DNA of 52,101 nucleotides from Flavobacteriaceae bacterium (GTDB lineage Bacteria; Bacteroidota; Bacteroidia; Flavobacteriales; Flavobacteriaceae): NCBI GenBank assembly GCA_002690085.1, contig NZDM01000002.1, positions 1 to 52,101 of the forward strand, read 5' to 3'. Shown piece by piece: positions 18,701 to 28,731 of this stretch (position 1 is its first letter; each line of letters starts with the position of its first letter). The notes under the pieces were generated by a model. It saw only the letters and a program-made list of their open reading frames with translations, ran no database searches and was not told where the DNA came from. The position numbers and the translations under genes were made by a program.

Positions 18701-21700
18701 TTGATTTTCAAAGAAGTTAGCATAGACATATACTTTGTGCCCGTCTTGAGCAGAATTAGTTGTAAGGTTAACCTTGTTTACACCACCATTAATTTCAGCA
18801 TCAGCAGCAGTACTAATAGATCCAGTAGGTGCAATGTCATCCTCTAGTTCCACAGGAATAGAAATAATTTGTGTTACGCCCGAGGAGTTACCCTGCGCAT
18901 CATTAATTCTAAAGCTTAGAACTTCGGTATCGATTCTACCGTTGTTAAGATTTTCATCGGTAAGATTGATGAACTTATAATCGGATCTATCAAGAGTTAC
19001 ATCATAACTGTACACTCTATTTGTTGATCCAGCTGGGTGTACTACACCCGTAAGATGGATAGCAAGTCCGGGGCCCAGCCCTGTTAATAAGGCGCCCCCC
19101 ATTGTTCCAACTGTATTTTCATTAACATTAATGTTAACGTTCAGTGTTTTTTCAGATGTGTCAGAAGACTTCAAGATTGCCTTTCCATTGGTCAATCCTA
19201 CAATTGATCCAAGTGTGGCAACAGGAATAACATCGTCTATCTTACTGAAAGCGATAGTTTTACTGGCTGATGCTGATTGTCCACTATTGTCTGTTACTAC
19301 CGTTGTAATAGTGTAAGAGTAAGGCGTTGAATATAGTCCCAAATCATCATAACCAATATCAGCACGGAAGGTTCCAGTTGATACTTCAACCCACGACAAT
19401 GCTGGACTTGAAGAAACTGCAATGCTTGCAATACCTCTTAGATCCTCTGCAGTAACATTGGCCTCTAGATATAACCTGTCATTACCGTTTGCCTTTCCAC
19501 TTGATGTAAACACATATGTACCGCTGTTACCAAATGATAACACGCCTCTATTACTAGAAGTAGTTCCACCAGTTAAATTATAAGTGTTAATCAATGGTAC
19601 ACTATCGTCAATTAGTTCCATCCTAGCTGTCAAAGACTGACTTCTTACATTACCAGCTACATCAGTTACCGTAGCACCAATTGTAACTGGAATAATTTGT
19701 CCAACAGGCAGACTGCTTGTAAAGTCTTCATAATCAAAAGACTTGTAATAGATGTTTTCTCCAGCAGCTGTCACGGACGCAGTAAGAGTTTCAGCTATTA
19801 TAGCCGGAGAACCATAAGTAATTGTTACTAAAGGAGGTACAGTTGTGCCATTGTCTGACCATCTAAGTTTAATAGTAGCATCCTGTGTAATGCTACTGCT
19901 ACTTTCTCTCAACGTGATAGTAGGTATTTCATTAACTTCAACAATACCTGTCATTTCAAACAAGCTGATCAATGGCTTGGTATTATCTCTAGTATCGATG
20001 TTAAATGTTGCGGTCTTAGGAGTCCCTGCAATATTAGATGTATCACGAGCATTTACTGTGGTATTAATTGCAAGCATTCCTGGTGTAACACTGCTGACAT
20101 CCTTTTGCCAAACGTAGATTCCAGCTGGAGTTCCACTTAATAACGACCAACCAGCAATATCACCTGAAATAAATGGACTTCCAGTCTTTAAACCTCCCTC
20201 ATCACTTACTTGAGCAGTGATCTTTAGTCGTGCTCTGTGAGGCTGCGATCCATTAGGATCGGTATACAAGGTAACTAGATTTCCTGCAGCAAGAAGCGAT
20301 TGACCTTCATTACCATTCGCATCTAATTCAACTGCACCAACAGCAAGTAAGGTAATTGTAGGTGGAATTACATCTGTTTTAACTACAGTAACAGTTTTAG
20401 TTATGGTTGGTGCAGAAAGACCATCGCTATCTGTTACAGACAATTGATAAGAGTCTTGTGTAGTTCCAAAGTTGTAATCATCTTCATCAATAGTGAATTG
20501 CCAAGTGTAAAGACCGCCATAAGCTTGCCCATATCCAGAACTGAAATTAGTGGCCTGAATACCGGTTGCACCATTCTTTCTAAGTAATGGTACAGGTACA
20601 GCCTTATTATCTCCAACCACAGCGCTAATTGCTAGAGAGGCTGTTTGAACATTATCGGAAATATTAGCAGTTTGGGTTAGATTATTATTAATTCTTACCT
20701 CTACATTACTGATTGTAGGAGGAACAGCATCAATTCTTTTAACAACAAATGCAACGACATCCGATAGTCGTACATTACCGTTTACATCACCCACTCTAAT
20801 TCTAACACTTCTTACATTTTCTCCATATTGGATTCCAGCGGTATCATAATTGAAAGAAAGAACGGCAGTTACAGTTGCATCCTTTCCACCATTTGAAAGA
20901 GCAGTATCTAAAGATTGAACTATTCCTGCTTGTAAATTGCCACCGTTTGCATCAACAATTTGAGTATTACCAGTATGGATACCCTCCTCATTATCTCTGA
21001 ACGATGCAGTTACAGTTACAGTTTTTGCTCCTGAAGTCTCATTTACAGTGATACTAGATGGAGATACTGCAGTTTGCGTAACAACAATTGGGTCTGTGTT
21101 GTCATTTACCTCCATATTGATTGTAGAAGCAGCTACTTGCACTTCATTATCATGCTGATCTTCAACAAGCATATTTACTGTCATACCCGCATATTGACTG
21201 TAGTTACCTCCAGTAAGAGCAAGAACCATACTTGCTGTGTAATTAACTACTGCTGTGACAGAATTATTACTATTACTTTCAACAGTGTAAGGTACCGGCA
21301 AACCATTAAGACGTACACTTGTCAAAACGATTGGTGTAGATCTCTCAATAGCAGTCAAAATATACTTTAATGATACAGCACCAACTTCCGACTGGATAGT
21401 AATGTTAGAATTGTTAGTTAAAACACTGTTATCCATCTTCTTAGTTACAATCATACATCTTGGAGGAGAATTATCAATAAGCTGAGCAGTTGCTACCTTT
21501 GTTTCATTTGCCGCAATTCCAAGAATTGGTGTAGCAGTGATCTGGAAAGAATAGTTTGTTGGTGATGCATTCACAATAAGTTGATCTGCTGAAACTGTTT
21601 TCCGCCAAATGTAATGACCACTGACAGCAGAAACAAGCGATAGCATTTGATTTGTTTGCTGAATTACACCAGTATTGAAGGTAACTTTTGCAACTACACT

Positions 21701-24700
21701 AGAAAGTCCTGATCCTACATCGCTTACATCAGCTTCTAGCTGAATAACTTGATCAGGTGGGTCGGATGAACCATTGTGATCATGATTCAATACAACATTA
21801 TTTGCAGTTACATTAGAAATAGTGGGTGGTGAGTAGTCATTTAGTACTACAGGCAAAGATTTCACATAATTAGAACTATTCCCTGCTGAATCAGTTGCAA
21901 CAACAGTAATACTCATTATAAAGTTTTGATTGTTAGCATGAAGACCAACAGCTGATGGATTAAATGTCAATGGAATAGTGAAAGGTCCACTACCTGTAGT
22001 TGCTCCCTTTGTAACAGGTACACCACCACCCACATTAGCAACTACCGAACTAATACTAGAATGTGCATCATTTACTGTGACTATAGCATTAAGTACTACA
22101 GGAGTTGTAGATGCAATATTTAATGGTAAAGATACCATTTCAAGATTTGTACTTGCCATCTTCAATTGAACAGCACTAATAATTGGACTAGTTCCATCCT
22201 CTTTGGAAATAGTAATCTGTGGAAAACTGCTAGTTGATTTATTACCCGCTGAGTCAGTAACTTCAATGGTCCAATTTTCAATTGTATCTCCTAGTGAGAA
22301 TTGATCAGCATCATAGACAACAGAAGTAGAGTAAACTCTTTCGAATCTATTATCTGCAACAGTAATCAAGTTCTTGGTAATTCCACCCTTTTTGGCTACT
22401 ACAGTTGCACCACTATGGTCATCATCTCTAATTGTTACAACCATATGATTTGTAATAGGTGTAGTATCTTCTGTATTGAGGTCAATTTGTGTATAAGTAA
22501 CACTTCTGCTAACAATATTTGGATTAACAACATCTATGGCAGACACTGTAATATTCTGACTTCCGCTATGTGAAACATTACCTTGATTATCTGTAGCAGT
22601 AGCTCTTACACCGGTTAATGACAATGTAGATGGATGATTATTGTTCCAAATATCAGCCCATACATATGTACGTTTAAAATAATAAAACAATGTGCCACTT
22701 TCGGTACCTGTACCGTCAGCAGAATAACCATTATTCATAACTACTGATGCAATGCCAGATTGACTATCAGACGCAGCCACTTTAATTTGATGTGTATAGG
22801 TGGTAGACGATTGCGATACGGTAATACTATTTAATGATCCAGATCTAGCTTGAAGAGCACCAATTGTTGGTGCAATACCATCAATTCTGTTGATAACAAT
22901 TGGAGCTGTGGCAATAGTGGTGTTACCCCTATGATCACTTACTGATAACGTAAGAGTAAAGTCACTATTTCCATATGGAGAACCACCATAAGCTTGAGAA
23001 CCAAGTGATCCATAAATAAACTGTGGTGCATGGAATCTCATATTAATTTTATAACCACCTTCAATTCCAGCATCATTAGTTACGGTTAAACCATTTGGTG
23101 AAGCATCATTCTCATTATAACCACCATTTGCAGATAAGAATGTTAAATATCCTGGATCATTGTTTTCTCTCAAGGTTAAAGACCAACTATTACTATCAAG
23201 GCCTGTCTGACTATCAGCAGCAAGTATCTTGATTTCAATGGCCTCAGTAAATCCACTGTTGCTATCTCCATTAACTCTATCAGTTATATCTATTGGATTA
23301 GAACTAGACACGTCTGAACCATTAACCTTAACCGATGAAATTATCATAGATGGTGCAATCACATCGTCTCTAATCAATTGTGCAGTTACTGTATGTTGTT
23401 TATAATTTGTGTAAGGCGCACCTTGATTATCTGCAACCTGCATTACAAAGTCTTCAGTAAATACTACGCTACCATTGTTACTCCATAAATCAAACCAACG
23501 CAAATCATTGTAGTTCCATGTAAATACAAATGTAAACTGACCTGTTGATGGGTTATATGAAGTAGGAGACATAGTGTTTCCGGCTGCAATTGTTCCATTG
23601 CTGGATGAAATAATCTTCAACGATGATGCATCAATACCTGTTCCAGTATCAATTACTTTTCCAGAAATAATGATACCTGCACTTTGTGTATTTGAGTCTA
23701 GTCTGGTTTTTCCACCATCATTACTGCTAATAAGTACATCAACAAACTCTGGATCGGTTAGATCAGCACTAAATCTTGATATTACAAAACTATCTGATGC
23801 TGAATCAGATCTTCCTGCTGAATCTGTTGCAGTTAGAGTCACTGACTGACTTCCACTTACTCCACTTGCATGAGTAAAGTTCTTTGATAAAGTCACAGTT
23901 CCACCATTTTTACTAACTCCCCAACCAGATGTTGCGGATAAGCTGAGATTTCCAGCTGACGTTACATCATCACTTATGGAAAATGTGGCAGTTACAGTTC
24001 TACTTGTATTAGTAGTATTGTTTAGTGTAAAGTCAGGAATGGAACCTGTTTTTGTGACAACGGGATCGATATTATCAATTACCTTTACTGTAAATGAAAT
24101 GGAAGTTACTTGAGATAAATTAGGAACTGAATCTCGTGCAATAATATTGTAACTCAAAGTTTCGGTTTGATTATGGCCCAAAGCAGATGCTTTCACAATA
24201 ATAGGTAGCGTATAAGTGGTTCCACTTCTACTGACGCCTTGTACAACTGTAGCTTGAGCGACAGGACCATTAGAAGTTTTGGTTACCACAACCTGATTTC
24301 CAGGAATAACCTCTGCAGTATCAGTTACCGTAAATGTAACATTTACAGATTGCTCACGATTATTGCTCGAGTAGACATTTACATTACTTAAGTATGAAAC
24401 GTTAGAAATTACAGGCGCAACATTATCAATGATTGGAATATCAATTGGAATCTGGATGCTAGATGAGTTTCCAGCATTATCTTCAACAATAACAACACCA
24501 TGAATTGATTCTAATCCAACAACACCAGTGTTACCTACTACAGCATCAAACTCCCACTCATTTGCATTTCCAGTAGGATTGAACTGGGTTGTAGCAGTTC
24601 CCTCCAATCTATCATCATCTGAAGGTGCCAATCCAATGAAACGGAATGAATTAGCATTAATTCCACTGTGAGCATCAGTTGCTCTAATAACGACCTTTGA

Positions 24701-27700
24701 AGAAGAGCTAGAAGGACCACTTTGATTTAATGAGAAACTAGGTGCTTGTACAAGAGTAAGTACGGGTGGAGTAGCATCTGCGACTCTTACATAGTAAGCG
24801 ACATATCTATATGCTGACATATGGCCATTAACATCCGCAATTCTAATTCTAAATCGTTCGTAGACGTAAGAATTGTTTGCGGTATAATCAGATGGTCTTG
24901 TTGTTACGTTAAATGAGATATTACCAGAGCTGTATGATGCTCCCGAAACGCTTCCACTACCATTAACTCTTGTAACTTCAAGACTGCTAGAATTAATTCC
25001 ACTTGCATCTGAAACGCTGATTGTAATTCCTCTAACGTGATCACTACTAGTAGTGTCTAGACTTAAGTTACCAGGAGAAGCTGTTCCAAGAGAAGGAGCA
25101 ACATCATCTGTCAATTTTGCTCTTACAGTAACATTTTGGCTCTTAGGATTTCCTGCTCCGTCATTTACAGTAATAGTAATTGTTCCAACATTTTGATATC
25201 CAGCATAATGAGTAAATGCACTTCTTTGAACTGTAATAGGCACAGTATAATTGAGACCACCAGCATGAGACACTGAGCCTGCTAGTGCGCCCGAAACAGT
25301 TGGTGCATTAGGACCAACGCCGCTATCGGCAACTGAAAATGAATGGGTCACAGTTTTACTACTTTGACTATTAGATTGAACAAAATCAACACTAATTGTT
25401 GATGCAGAAGAGATTGTTGGTGCAACATCATCATCATACTTCACAGTAAAGGAAACATCCTTAAAGTTAGATTGATTTGATGTATCATAGGCTGTTACTC
25501 TTACTGATTCAGTTTGTGATGATTCCAAAGAATAATCTGACTTATCAAATGTTACAGTAAACTGCAAATCATCACTAGTAGAACTAATATTGTTTAATCC
25601 ACTTATAGAGCACTTAGCTGAACCAAGAGTTTGAACGGAAAATGTATTCAATTGTATCTCATCAGAAACAGGAATGGTAACCACGCGGCTAATGCTGTTT
25701 GTTCCACTTGAAAGTAAGAATGCTGCGGTGCTTCCTCCACTGATACTTGTCGTGCCAAAAACAGGTCCCTTATTATCAACATAACTTCCAGCTAATGCTA
25801 CAGTCTTAGCAATTGCTGCATTTCCTGCTGAATCACTAACATTAATTACAACAGTGGCTCCATGATCACTAGTTAAACCGGCTCTAGTTAGTGTAATTGG
25901 AACAGTATAGTTATTTCCTGATCTATTTACACTACCAATCGAAACTTGAGCACTAGATGTAGTAATCGACGCAGAATTAAGACTTGAATGGGCATCTGAA
26001 CAACTGAAAGTAAGATTTCGAGTAATACTTGTAGTGCTAAAACTAGATGTAGTAAAGTCAAATCTTCCGCTCATTTGAGCATTGTTAATGCTAGGTCGGG
26101 TTGTATCTTTATGAGTACCATAATGTGTTGTTGTTAAAGACGATGAGTTGTCATAATTATCTTCAACCGTGACTCTAGTAAATCCAAAATCAGTTGATGA
26201 AGTATGAATACTTTTACCACTTCTTGGCACAGTGACAGTATACCTATAGGTATTTCCACTTACATGAGAAACTCCACTAGTAGTAATATAGGTGTTTGGC
26301 TCAATATATACTGAAAAACTATTAGTATCAATAGAATTATGAGCATCAGATACTGTAAAATCAACATTTCTAGAAATACTGCTTGAACCAGTGGTTGTAA
26401 AGTGATAGTCAGTAATACTTGATGGTCCTGAAATAGAAGGACCAGTGTTATCGATTCTACGCACATAACCAGTCCAATCTTCAGATACTGATCTACCAGC
26501 ATTATCTGTAATAGTCATTGTCACAGTCTGTGAAACATAGCTTGAGTTGGCCGATAGAACACTTGCAGAAAGCGGGATTGTAAAGCTAAGGTTTCCGCCA
26601 CTTAAGCTAACACTTGTTGGTGAACTCCAGTTGCTAGAACCAGATTTTTTAACTACAGTGCCAGATGCAATACCAGAGTGCGCATCTGCAACAGGGACAG
26701 TTACACTCATATTAGCAGTAGCACTATTACCTTGAGAAGTGTAAAATGTGTGATACTTAGCTGCTGGAGCATTGAAATATGGATTGACATTATCAATGTA
26801 TCTTAAACTTACACCTACATCATGCGTACGCTGATTTCCACCTGCATCACTTACTAACAATCTAATCAATGAGCCTCGTGTTGTATAAGAGCTACCAAAC
26901 CCAACTGATCTAACAATAACATAAGATGTTTTGTATTGAGCACCGTTTTCACTTGTAGAATTAGTAGATCCAACACTGCTAATATAACTGCTAGAACCGA
27001 TCTTTGATGCCGATGCAGAAGAAATTGAAGAATGCGAGTCAGATGCTGACCACCATACATAACCAGTTTGAGTTGTGGTTCCAGACGAACTTGAGTAGAA
27101 CGTGTGACTGGACACATTTTGTACCGAAATACTTGGAGACACATTATCGTTATTTGCAAAAGAAAACTGGAAATTACTTGATGTTCCTTGATTACCGTGT
27201 GTATCTCTCACCTTTGCACGGAAAGTTTCAGTGGAACTTGATTCAACACTAATACTTGATTGAGATACATTCCAGCGCCCACTATACGTATTACCACTCC
27301 AAGAACCATGACTCCAATAACCTTTTCCGCCAACTTTTTCAATTTGAATTGATCCGGTATCAATATTAGAATGATCAGACCAAGCAAACGATACACTTTT
27401 ATAAGAGGTCTGAGATGTACCGTTTGAAGTATTAAATGTGATAGTGCTAGTATTACCACTTACAGATGCAGTAGGTGCACTATTATCATAACGATTAAGT
27501 GTGAAACTAGCAGTAGCCGATCCAATATTACCGGATGAATCTGTAGCGCGGATTGTGTAAGTATAACTTGCACTACCTCCTAAGGATGCATTACTAGCGG
27601 GAACAGACACAGCTTGAGAATAATTACCGCTTCCATGATTAGTTAATGTTCCTAATGTATTGGTTGCAGTTGAATTATTACCTGTTACAGTAACCGAACT

Positions 27701-28693
27701 AATTGAAGAATGGGCATCAGTCACTTTAAAACCAATAGAATAATTAGTTGTATTATTGTGAGTGTTATTTGAAGTATAAAGATTTACAGTTTTACTTGAA
27801 TTACTAGTAACACTAATAGAAGGTGCAGTGGTGTCTGATAGAGAGATTGATCCATATAAGATTGTACCAAACGTGGTTGTACCTACACCATTTCTGGCCG
27901 AAAACGAAACAGAAACACTAGTGTTAGATGCTGCAACAGTGCCATTAATAGTTAATGTGTAAATATATCTTGTAATGCCACTACCGATTGAAACAGATGT
28001 AGTAGAGACGAGACTACCTACCGATGCAGACGCAGAAACATTTGATATACCGGACTGTAGATCTCTTACATCCCAATACATAACTCTACTGACAGTTGAT
28101 CCAGAGCCAGAGCCAGCTGGAAGCGTAAATGTATTACCATCTGTCCATGCTGCTGAAATGTGCTCAGGGCCACTTGAATCAATATTGTTAGTAATTTGAC
28201 AAGAAACACTAAAAAAGTTTGTATGAATTGTACCTGTTGGACTTCTCACCTGAGTGTACATTATAAAACTTTCATTTTGTCCATAACTTGGTACTTCATT
28301 ATCTCCCAAAACAATTGGAATTGTTGTAGAGGAGATGTATGAACTAGTGTTTAATGAGACCCAGCTTGAGGATCTCCATCCTGACTTATTGGTATATGCA
28401 CGCGCAGTCCAACCACTCCCTAGAAGACTAGCTTCTTCGAGTGTGACAGACACATTTGTGGTTGGATCTGTGCCAGTTAAACTAGACAGGATAAGGTGGT
28501 TGTTCGAAGGACTCCAGGACATTCCAACAAAGAGGGGTGTTGCCTCGGCTGGAGGTGGAATAATAGTGCCCCCACCTGGACCGCCGATGCTGCCGCCGCC
28601 ATCGTCGATGACGCCGGGCCCATCATCAATGATGAGGTCGTCACCTGGAAAACCGCCGCCGCCGCCGGGTTCGCGAATCGGAAAACGAAACAT
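12779..28693 (-). CDS. Giant Ig-like repeat surface/fibre protein (5304 aa) with LamG-like insert
   Basis: One unbroken 15.9-kb gene. The frame is open to an upstream TTG, but the first ATG is at 28693. The N-terminal 50 residues are Gly/Pro/Asp-rich with no signal peptide. The rest is a chain of about 37 Ig-like beta repeats of 100-150 residues, each marked by a D-x-x-x-P-x-I hinge (DTTAPSIS, DNVSPSIS, DDVAPTIS, DVIPPTIT and so on) and a V-x-D-x-x-G/S turn, typical of bacterial Ig-like or cadherin-like adhesin modules. Near residues 3790-3990 (16.7-17.3 kb) is a different domain with a LamG/concanavalin-like look (SSWIVIDTT, VALLV-type strands, ISAFNIYDW). There is no membrane anchor at the C-terminus. 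Likely a long virion fibre or host-attachment protein. Repeats nearest the N-terminus are richest in Ser/Thr and could be glycosylated. Confidence 0.88.
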   Translation of the reverse strand: MFRFPIREPGGGGGFPGDDLIIDDGPGVIDDGGGSIGGPGGGTIIPPPAEATPLFVGMSWSPSNNHLILSSLTGTDPTTNVSVTLEEASLLGSGWTARAYTNKSGWRSSSWVSLNTSSYISSTTIPIVLGDNEVPSYGQNESFIMYTQVRSPTGTIHTNFFSVSCQITNNIDSSGPEHISAAWTDGNTFTLPAGSGSGSTVSRVMYWDVRDLQSGISNVSASASVGSLVSTTSVSIGSGITRYIYTLTINGTVAASNTSVSVSFSARNGVGTTTFGTILYGSISLSDTTAPSISVTSNSSKTVNLYTSNNTHNNTTNYSIGFKVTDAHSSISSVTVTGNNSTATNTLGTLTNHGSGNYSQAVSVPASNASLGGSASYTYTIRATDSSGNIGSATASFTLNRYDNSAPTASVSGNTSTITFNTSNGTSQTSYKSVSFAWSDHSNIDTGSIQIEKVGGKGYWSHGSWSGNTYSGRWNVSQSSISVESSSTETFRAKVRDTHGNQGTSSNFQFSFANNDNVSPSISVQNVSSHTFYSSSSGTTTQTGYVWWSASDSHSSISSASASKIGSSSYISSVGSTNSTSENGAQYKTSYVIVRSVGFGSSYTTRGSLIRLLVSDAGGNQRTHDVGVSLRYIDNVNPYFNAPAAKYHTFYTSQGNSATANMSVTVPVADAHSGIASGTVVKKSGSSNWSSPTSVSLSGGNLSFTIPLSASVLSANSSYVSQTVTMTITDNAGRSVSEDWTGYVRRIDNTGPSISGPSSITDYHFTTTGSSSISRNVDFTVSDAHNSIDTNSFSVYIEPNTYITTSGVSHVSGNTYRYTVTVPRSGKSIHTSSTDFGFTRVTVEDNYDNSSSLTTTHYGTHKDTTRPSINNAQMSGRFDFTTSSFSTTSITRNLTFSCSDAHSSLNSASITTSSAQVSIGSVNRSGNNYTVPITLTRAGLTSDHGATVVINVSDSAGNAAIAKTVALAGSYVDNKGPVFGTTSISGGSTAAFLLSSGTNSISRVVTIPVSDEIQLNTFSVQTLGSAKCSISGLNNISSTSDDLQFTVTFDKSDYSLESSQTESVRVTAYDTSNQSNFKDVSFTVKYDDDVAPTISSASTISVDFVQSNSQSSKTVTHSFSVADSGVGPNAPTVSGALAGSVSHAGGLNYTVPITVQRSAFTHYAGYQNVGTITITVNDGAGNPKSQNVTVRAKLTDDVAPSLGTASPGNLSLDTTSSDHVRGITISVSDASGINSSSLEVTRVNGSGSVSGASYSSGNISFNVTTRPSDYTANNSYVYERFRIRIADVNGHMSAYRYVAYYVRVADATPPVLTLVQAPSFSLNQSGPSSSSSKVVIRATDAHSGINANSFRFIGLAPSDDDRLEGTATTQFNPTGNANEWEFDAVVGNTGVVGLESIHGVVIVEDNAGNSSSIQIPIDIPIIDNVAPVISNVSYLSNVNVYSSNNREQSVNVTFTVTDTAEVIPGNQVVVTKTSNGPVAQATVVQGVSRSGTTYTLPIIVKASALGHNQTETLSYNIIARDSVPNLSQVTSISFTVKVIDNIDPVVTKTGSIPDFTLNNTTNTSRTVTATFSISDDVTSAGNLSLSATSGWGVSKNGGTVTLSKNFTHASGVSGSQSVTLTATDSAGRSDSASDSFVISRFSADLTDPEFVDVLISSNDGGKTRLDSNTQSAGIIISGKVIDTGTGIDASSLKIISSSNGTIAAGNTMSPTSYNPSTGQFTFVFTWNYNDLRWFDLWSNNGSVVFTEDFVMQVADNQGAPYTNYKQHTVTAQLIRDDVIAPSMIISSVKVNGSDVSSSNPIDITDRVNGDSNSGFTEAIEIKILAADSQTGLDSNSWSLTLRENNDPGYLTFLSANGGYNENDASPNGLTVTNDAGIEGGYKINMRFHAPQFIYGSLGSQAYGGSPYGNSDFTLTLSVSDHRGNTTIATAPIVINRIDGIAPTIGALQARSGSLNSITVSQSSTTYTHQIKVAASDSQSGIASVVMNNGYSADGTGTESGTLFYYFKRTYVWADIWNNNHPSTLSLTGVRATATDNQGNVSHSGSQNITVSAIDVVNPNIVSRSVTYTQIDLNTEDTTPITNHMVVTIRDDDHSGATVVAKKGGITKNLITVADNRFERVYSTSVVYDADQFSLGDTIENWTIEVTDSAGNKSTSSFPQITISKEDGTSPIISAVQLKMASTNLEMVSLPLNIASTTPVVLNAIVTVNDAHSSISSVVANVGGGVPVTKGATTGSGPFTIPLTFNPSAVGLHANNQNFIMSITVVATDSAGNSSNYVKSLPVVLNDYSPPTISNVTANNVVLNHDHNGSSDPPDQVIQLEADVSDVGSGLSSVVAKVTFNTGVIQQTNQMLSLVSAVSGHYIWRKTVSADQLIVNASPTNYSFQITATPILGIAANETKVATAQLIDNSPPRCMIVTKKMDNSVLTNNSNITIQSEVGAVSLKYILTAIERSTPIVLTSVRLNGLPVPYTVESNSNNSVTAVVNYTASMVLALTGGNYSQYAGMTVNMLVEDQHDNEVQVAASTINMEVNDNTDPIVVTQTAVSPSSITVNETSGAKTVTVTASFRDNEEGIHTGNTQIVDANGGNLQAGIVQSLDTALSNGGKDATVTAVLSFNYDTAGIQYGENVRSVRIRVGDVNGNVRLSDVVAFVVKRIDAVPPTISNVEVRINNNLTQTANISDNVQTASLAISAVVGDNKAVPVPLLRKNGATGIQATNFSSGYGQAYGGLYTWQFTIDEDDYNFGTTQDSYQLSVTDSDGLSAPTITKTVTVVKTDVIPPTITLLAVGAVELDANGNEGQSLLAAGNLVTLYTDPNGSQPHRARLKITAQVSDEGGLKTGSPFISGDIAGWSLLSGTPAGIYVWQKDVSSVTPGMLAINTTVNARDTSNIAGTPKTATFNIDTRDNTKPLISLFEMTGIVEVNEIPTITLRESSSSITQDATIKLRWSDNGTTVPPLVTITYGSPAIIAETLTASVTAAGENIYYKSFDYEDFTSSLPVGQIIPVTIGATVTDVAGNVRSQSLTARMELIDDSVPLINTYNLTGGTTSSNRGVLSFGNSGTYVFTSSGKANGNDRLYLEANVTAEDLRGIASIAVSSSPALSWVEVSTGTFRADIGYDDLGLYSTPYSYTITTVVTDNSGQSASASKTIAFSKIDDVIPVATLGSIVGLTNGKAILKSSDTSEKTLNVNINVNENTVGTMGGALLTGLGPGLAIHLTGVVHPAGSTNRVYSYDVTLDRSDYKFINLTDENLNNGRIDTEVLSFRINDAQGNSSGVTQIISIPVELEDDIAPTGSISTAADAEINGGVNKVNLTTNSAQDGHKVYVYANFFENQTDIDPATIGIVSGSAHLTFNKSYDSVLKRATFNATVTSAFYSSLTQYDSYENKTFTVTGKDYADNSVTMSISIGFKRSDVLPPVINNFSLSDTSIIHLDEHISEEQKSIEVILSASVSDERGLSDQYVTYTKNGVLQPVRLPSVFQGPWSNLTFVSVKPDPFDPNASDDVYVFTLHSVDLNNQETTANATLTVEYDDINNPIIHNANFYENNSVITQKLISTNGHASQYGISETVQFKARLSDLGDDITQLTVALDENGLFSNAAISNISRVANEVIGGHNYAVFDVILTTGVSWGSSLQPITVLLTVTDRRGNSVNLTRNLNIAIADESPPVISSLSLQCFGSSGNNLVASGNPSHKAGNVRGELIVYDESGLDISSASLVSSDGRVFSNIGNQPSGTIDGRNATKITFNLAVNYDDPQFNLGANTLTATANIDDTAGQAATPVTSSCTIDKLDQLSPQILGLAFVEDNVTSVKDGAWAMYKIQGTGNANMQGQKSLSSWIVIDTTIPTSTANQVLLSVGGQEDEQTLIMAIKNHRFTVHAGLNKDETVRNKSALMSWDMRDGASSNPLHQFRGSTESVELALLVRLDIGVIMLYANGRLIAAEQAKERSFVAYGGSTPTLSVGNADPVASNRSVHADISGAWQGTISAFNIYDWSSGGSNKVAHESSVVVANVSDSKATANGKVVFANLDNEQTTLSFKENNVNSIDHVSTFANVSTFNKNIAYDQNLGDNTQDISYQASSTQNSNPHSSVPGAPNQYNDSETLTIRKVNTDEESPVINDLVITHETANGGPKILGASDIVTLGSSSTESILVTIAATDNAASGVADTESFSITVGGTTLSTTKLAGSGLQHRLVLDWETLNGISGPGHGDYTLAISAKVVDHAGNKSLAKNENLTIRAVDQEAPEITGAVFHTGGLVRTGDLEDNNLVINVSVSSASPSAEVDMTVRYTDNSHHLNGSAVSINPVGSVYAGGPGIWTGTTHAPRGFTVISSNALLGVYEARMKRTFVYSELSSKGSNQYRMDGLNQEGWTVTVTDGNNQSHSKNFTINVTVVDDVNPGVPSVSLSPATFVLNPGDQQHVVATITTADDNGIEVSGVELLSSMHSAGANDIAVLVGNAAILDATPANPHPANKKVFTAAFTVDYSDVTGTHSIAKEYKIGAKITDLANNSSLILDGARLVIEREDTEAPEIVYTKRYHYSANYNTYPALALNSGTYNVVNVSNTISQPDLRFTITDNDALNPATIKMHQSLPIEAISTNPALAVPAGGVYSGATEIAMNVVGGVYQPANPVSFNPASFSKFHRNGDGHSYYVWVRVQAEDMAQNKTELHIPFKVNKVDTADPSAVVSVNTTQRNGANEVNGVASGFVTHVANSIVRANLRSDSTHAVVQVRVVASDNDTVKAVGTAPTGSVIQASATGPVMIGGVSTYTIERVYAFNDNDHLGDRFIEDFNVIIEDETGNTRAHRIPVHINGQDVIAPSISITMTTEGNNGSTELKYPGDNLTIVVRAEITDAGSDVNVGTVQLVGASGYSSLGLVNGKYEWRKTVTWSNSVQLPLIVTESVSVQAEDNDGNARIVNGSLDYSMTSNLNMSLNAGRIYLEEDGAYGLITEASKAINPNTTYNVKFEWVIQDPNNLLAPNNSDVVITGASAPSLVGNVTKSGTAGLQTYTAIVAIDTNNMTKGQNNSISVQLTARDPYTQTRSYTLTQQFFVWDYETIDENNDYYIMYAANINPSITKLTDSNNQIKGYKMLAKSTAFSNVNPVQVNYPTGQVKVEARPFEIIKYAAGSNDVVESTESFKVEADVYADSNGTVDAEVILEDKTVTISYADDFTLAQLIYSNMDSSELTYQPPIDAATPDILSRTYGPQRLLGNPIINAVISARVVDQGLHSSSPPSVGIVDLQEITSSLDQIALRNGTFGQNDIMQEGDLLVLSGTAPYERKVTDIHGVEHTLVANQPMKLLLRQTTGAGII
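16720..17330 (-). other. LamG/concanavalin-like domain inside the giant repeat protein
   Basis: This segment lacks the D-x-x-x-P hinge rhythm of its surroundings and encodes about 200 residues with the pattern of a jelly-roll lectin-like domain (SLSSWIVIDTTIP, LYANGRLIAAEQ, GAWQGTISAFNIYDW). Such domains bind carbohydrate or proteins, so it could be the receptor-binding part. The assignment rests on pattern only. Confidence 0.55.
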
Positions 28694-28731
28694 TATAATT
28701 ATAGGATAGACAATAAAACTAACCAACAAAA

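Noticed and set aside
12779-28729. Many open frames on the opposite strand of, or overlapping, the giant repeat gene
   Set aside because: They are short, contain low-complexity translations of the repeats and have no promoters; they are shadows of the long gene.
28693-28729. A 36-base longer start for the giant protein
   Set aside because: It would use TTG; the first ATG at 28693 gives a normal hydrophilic N-terminus.
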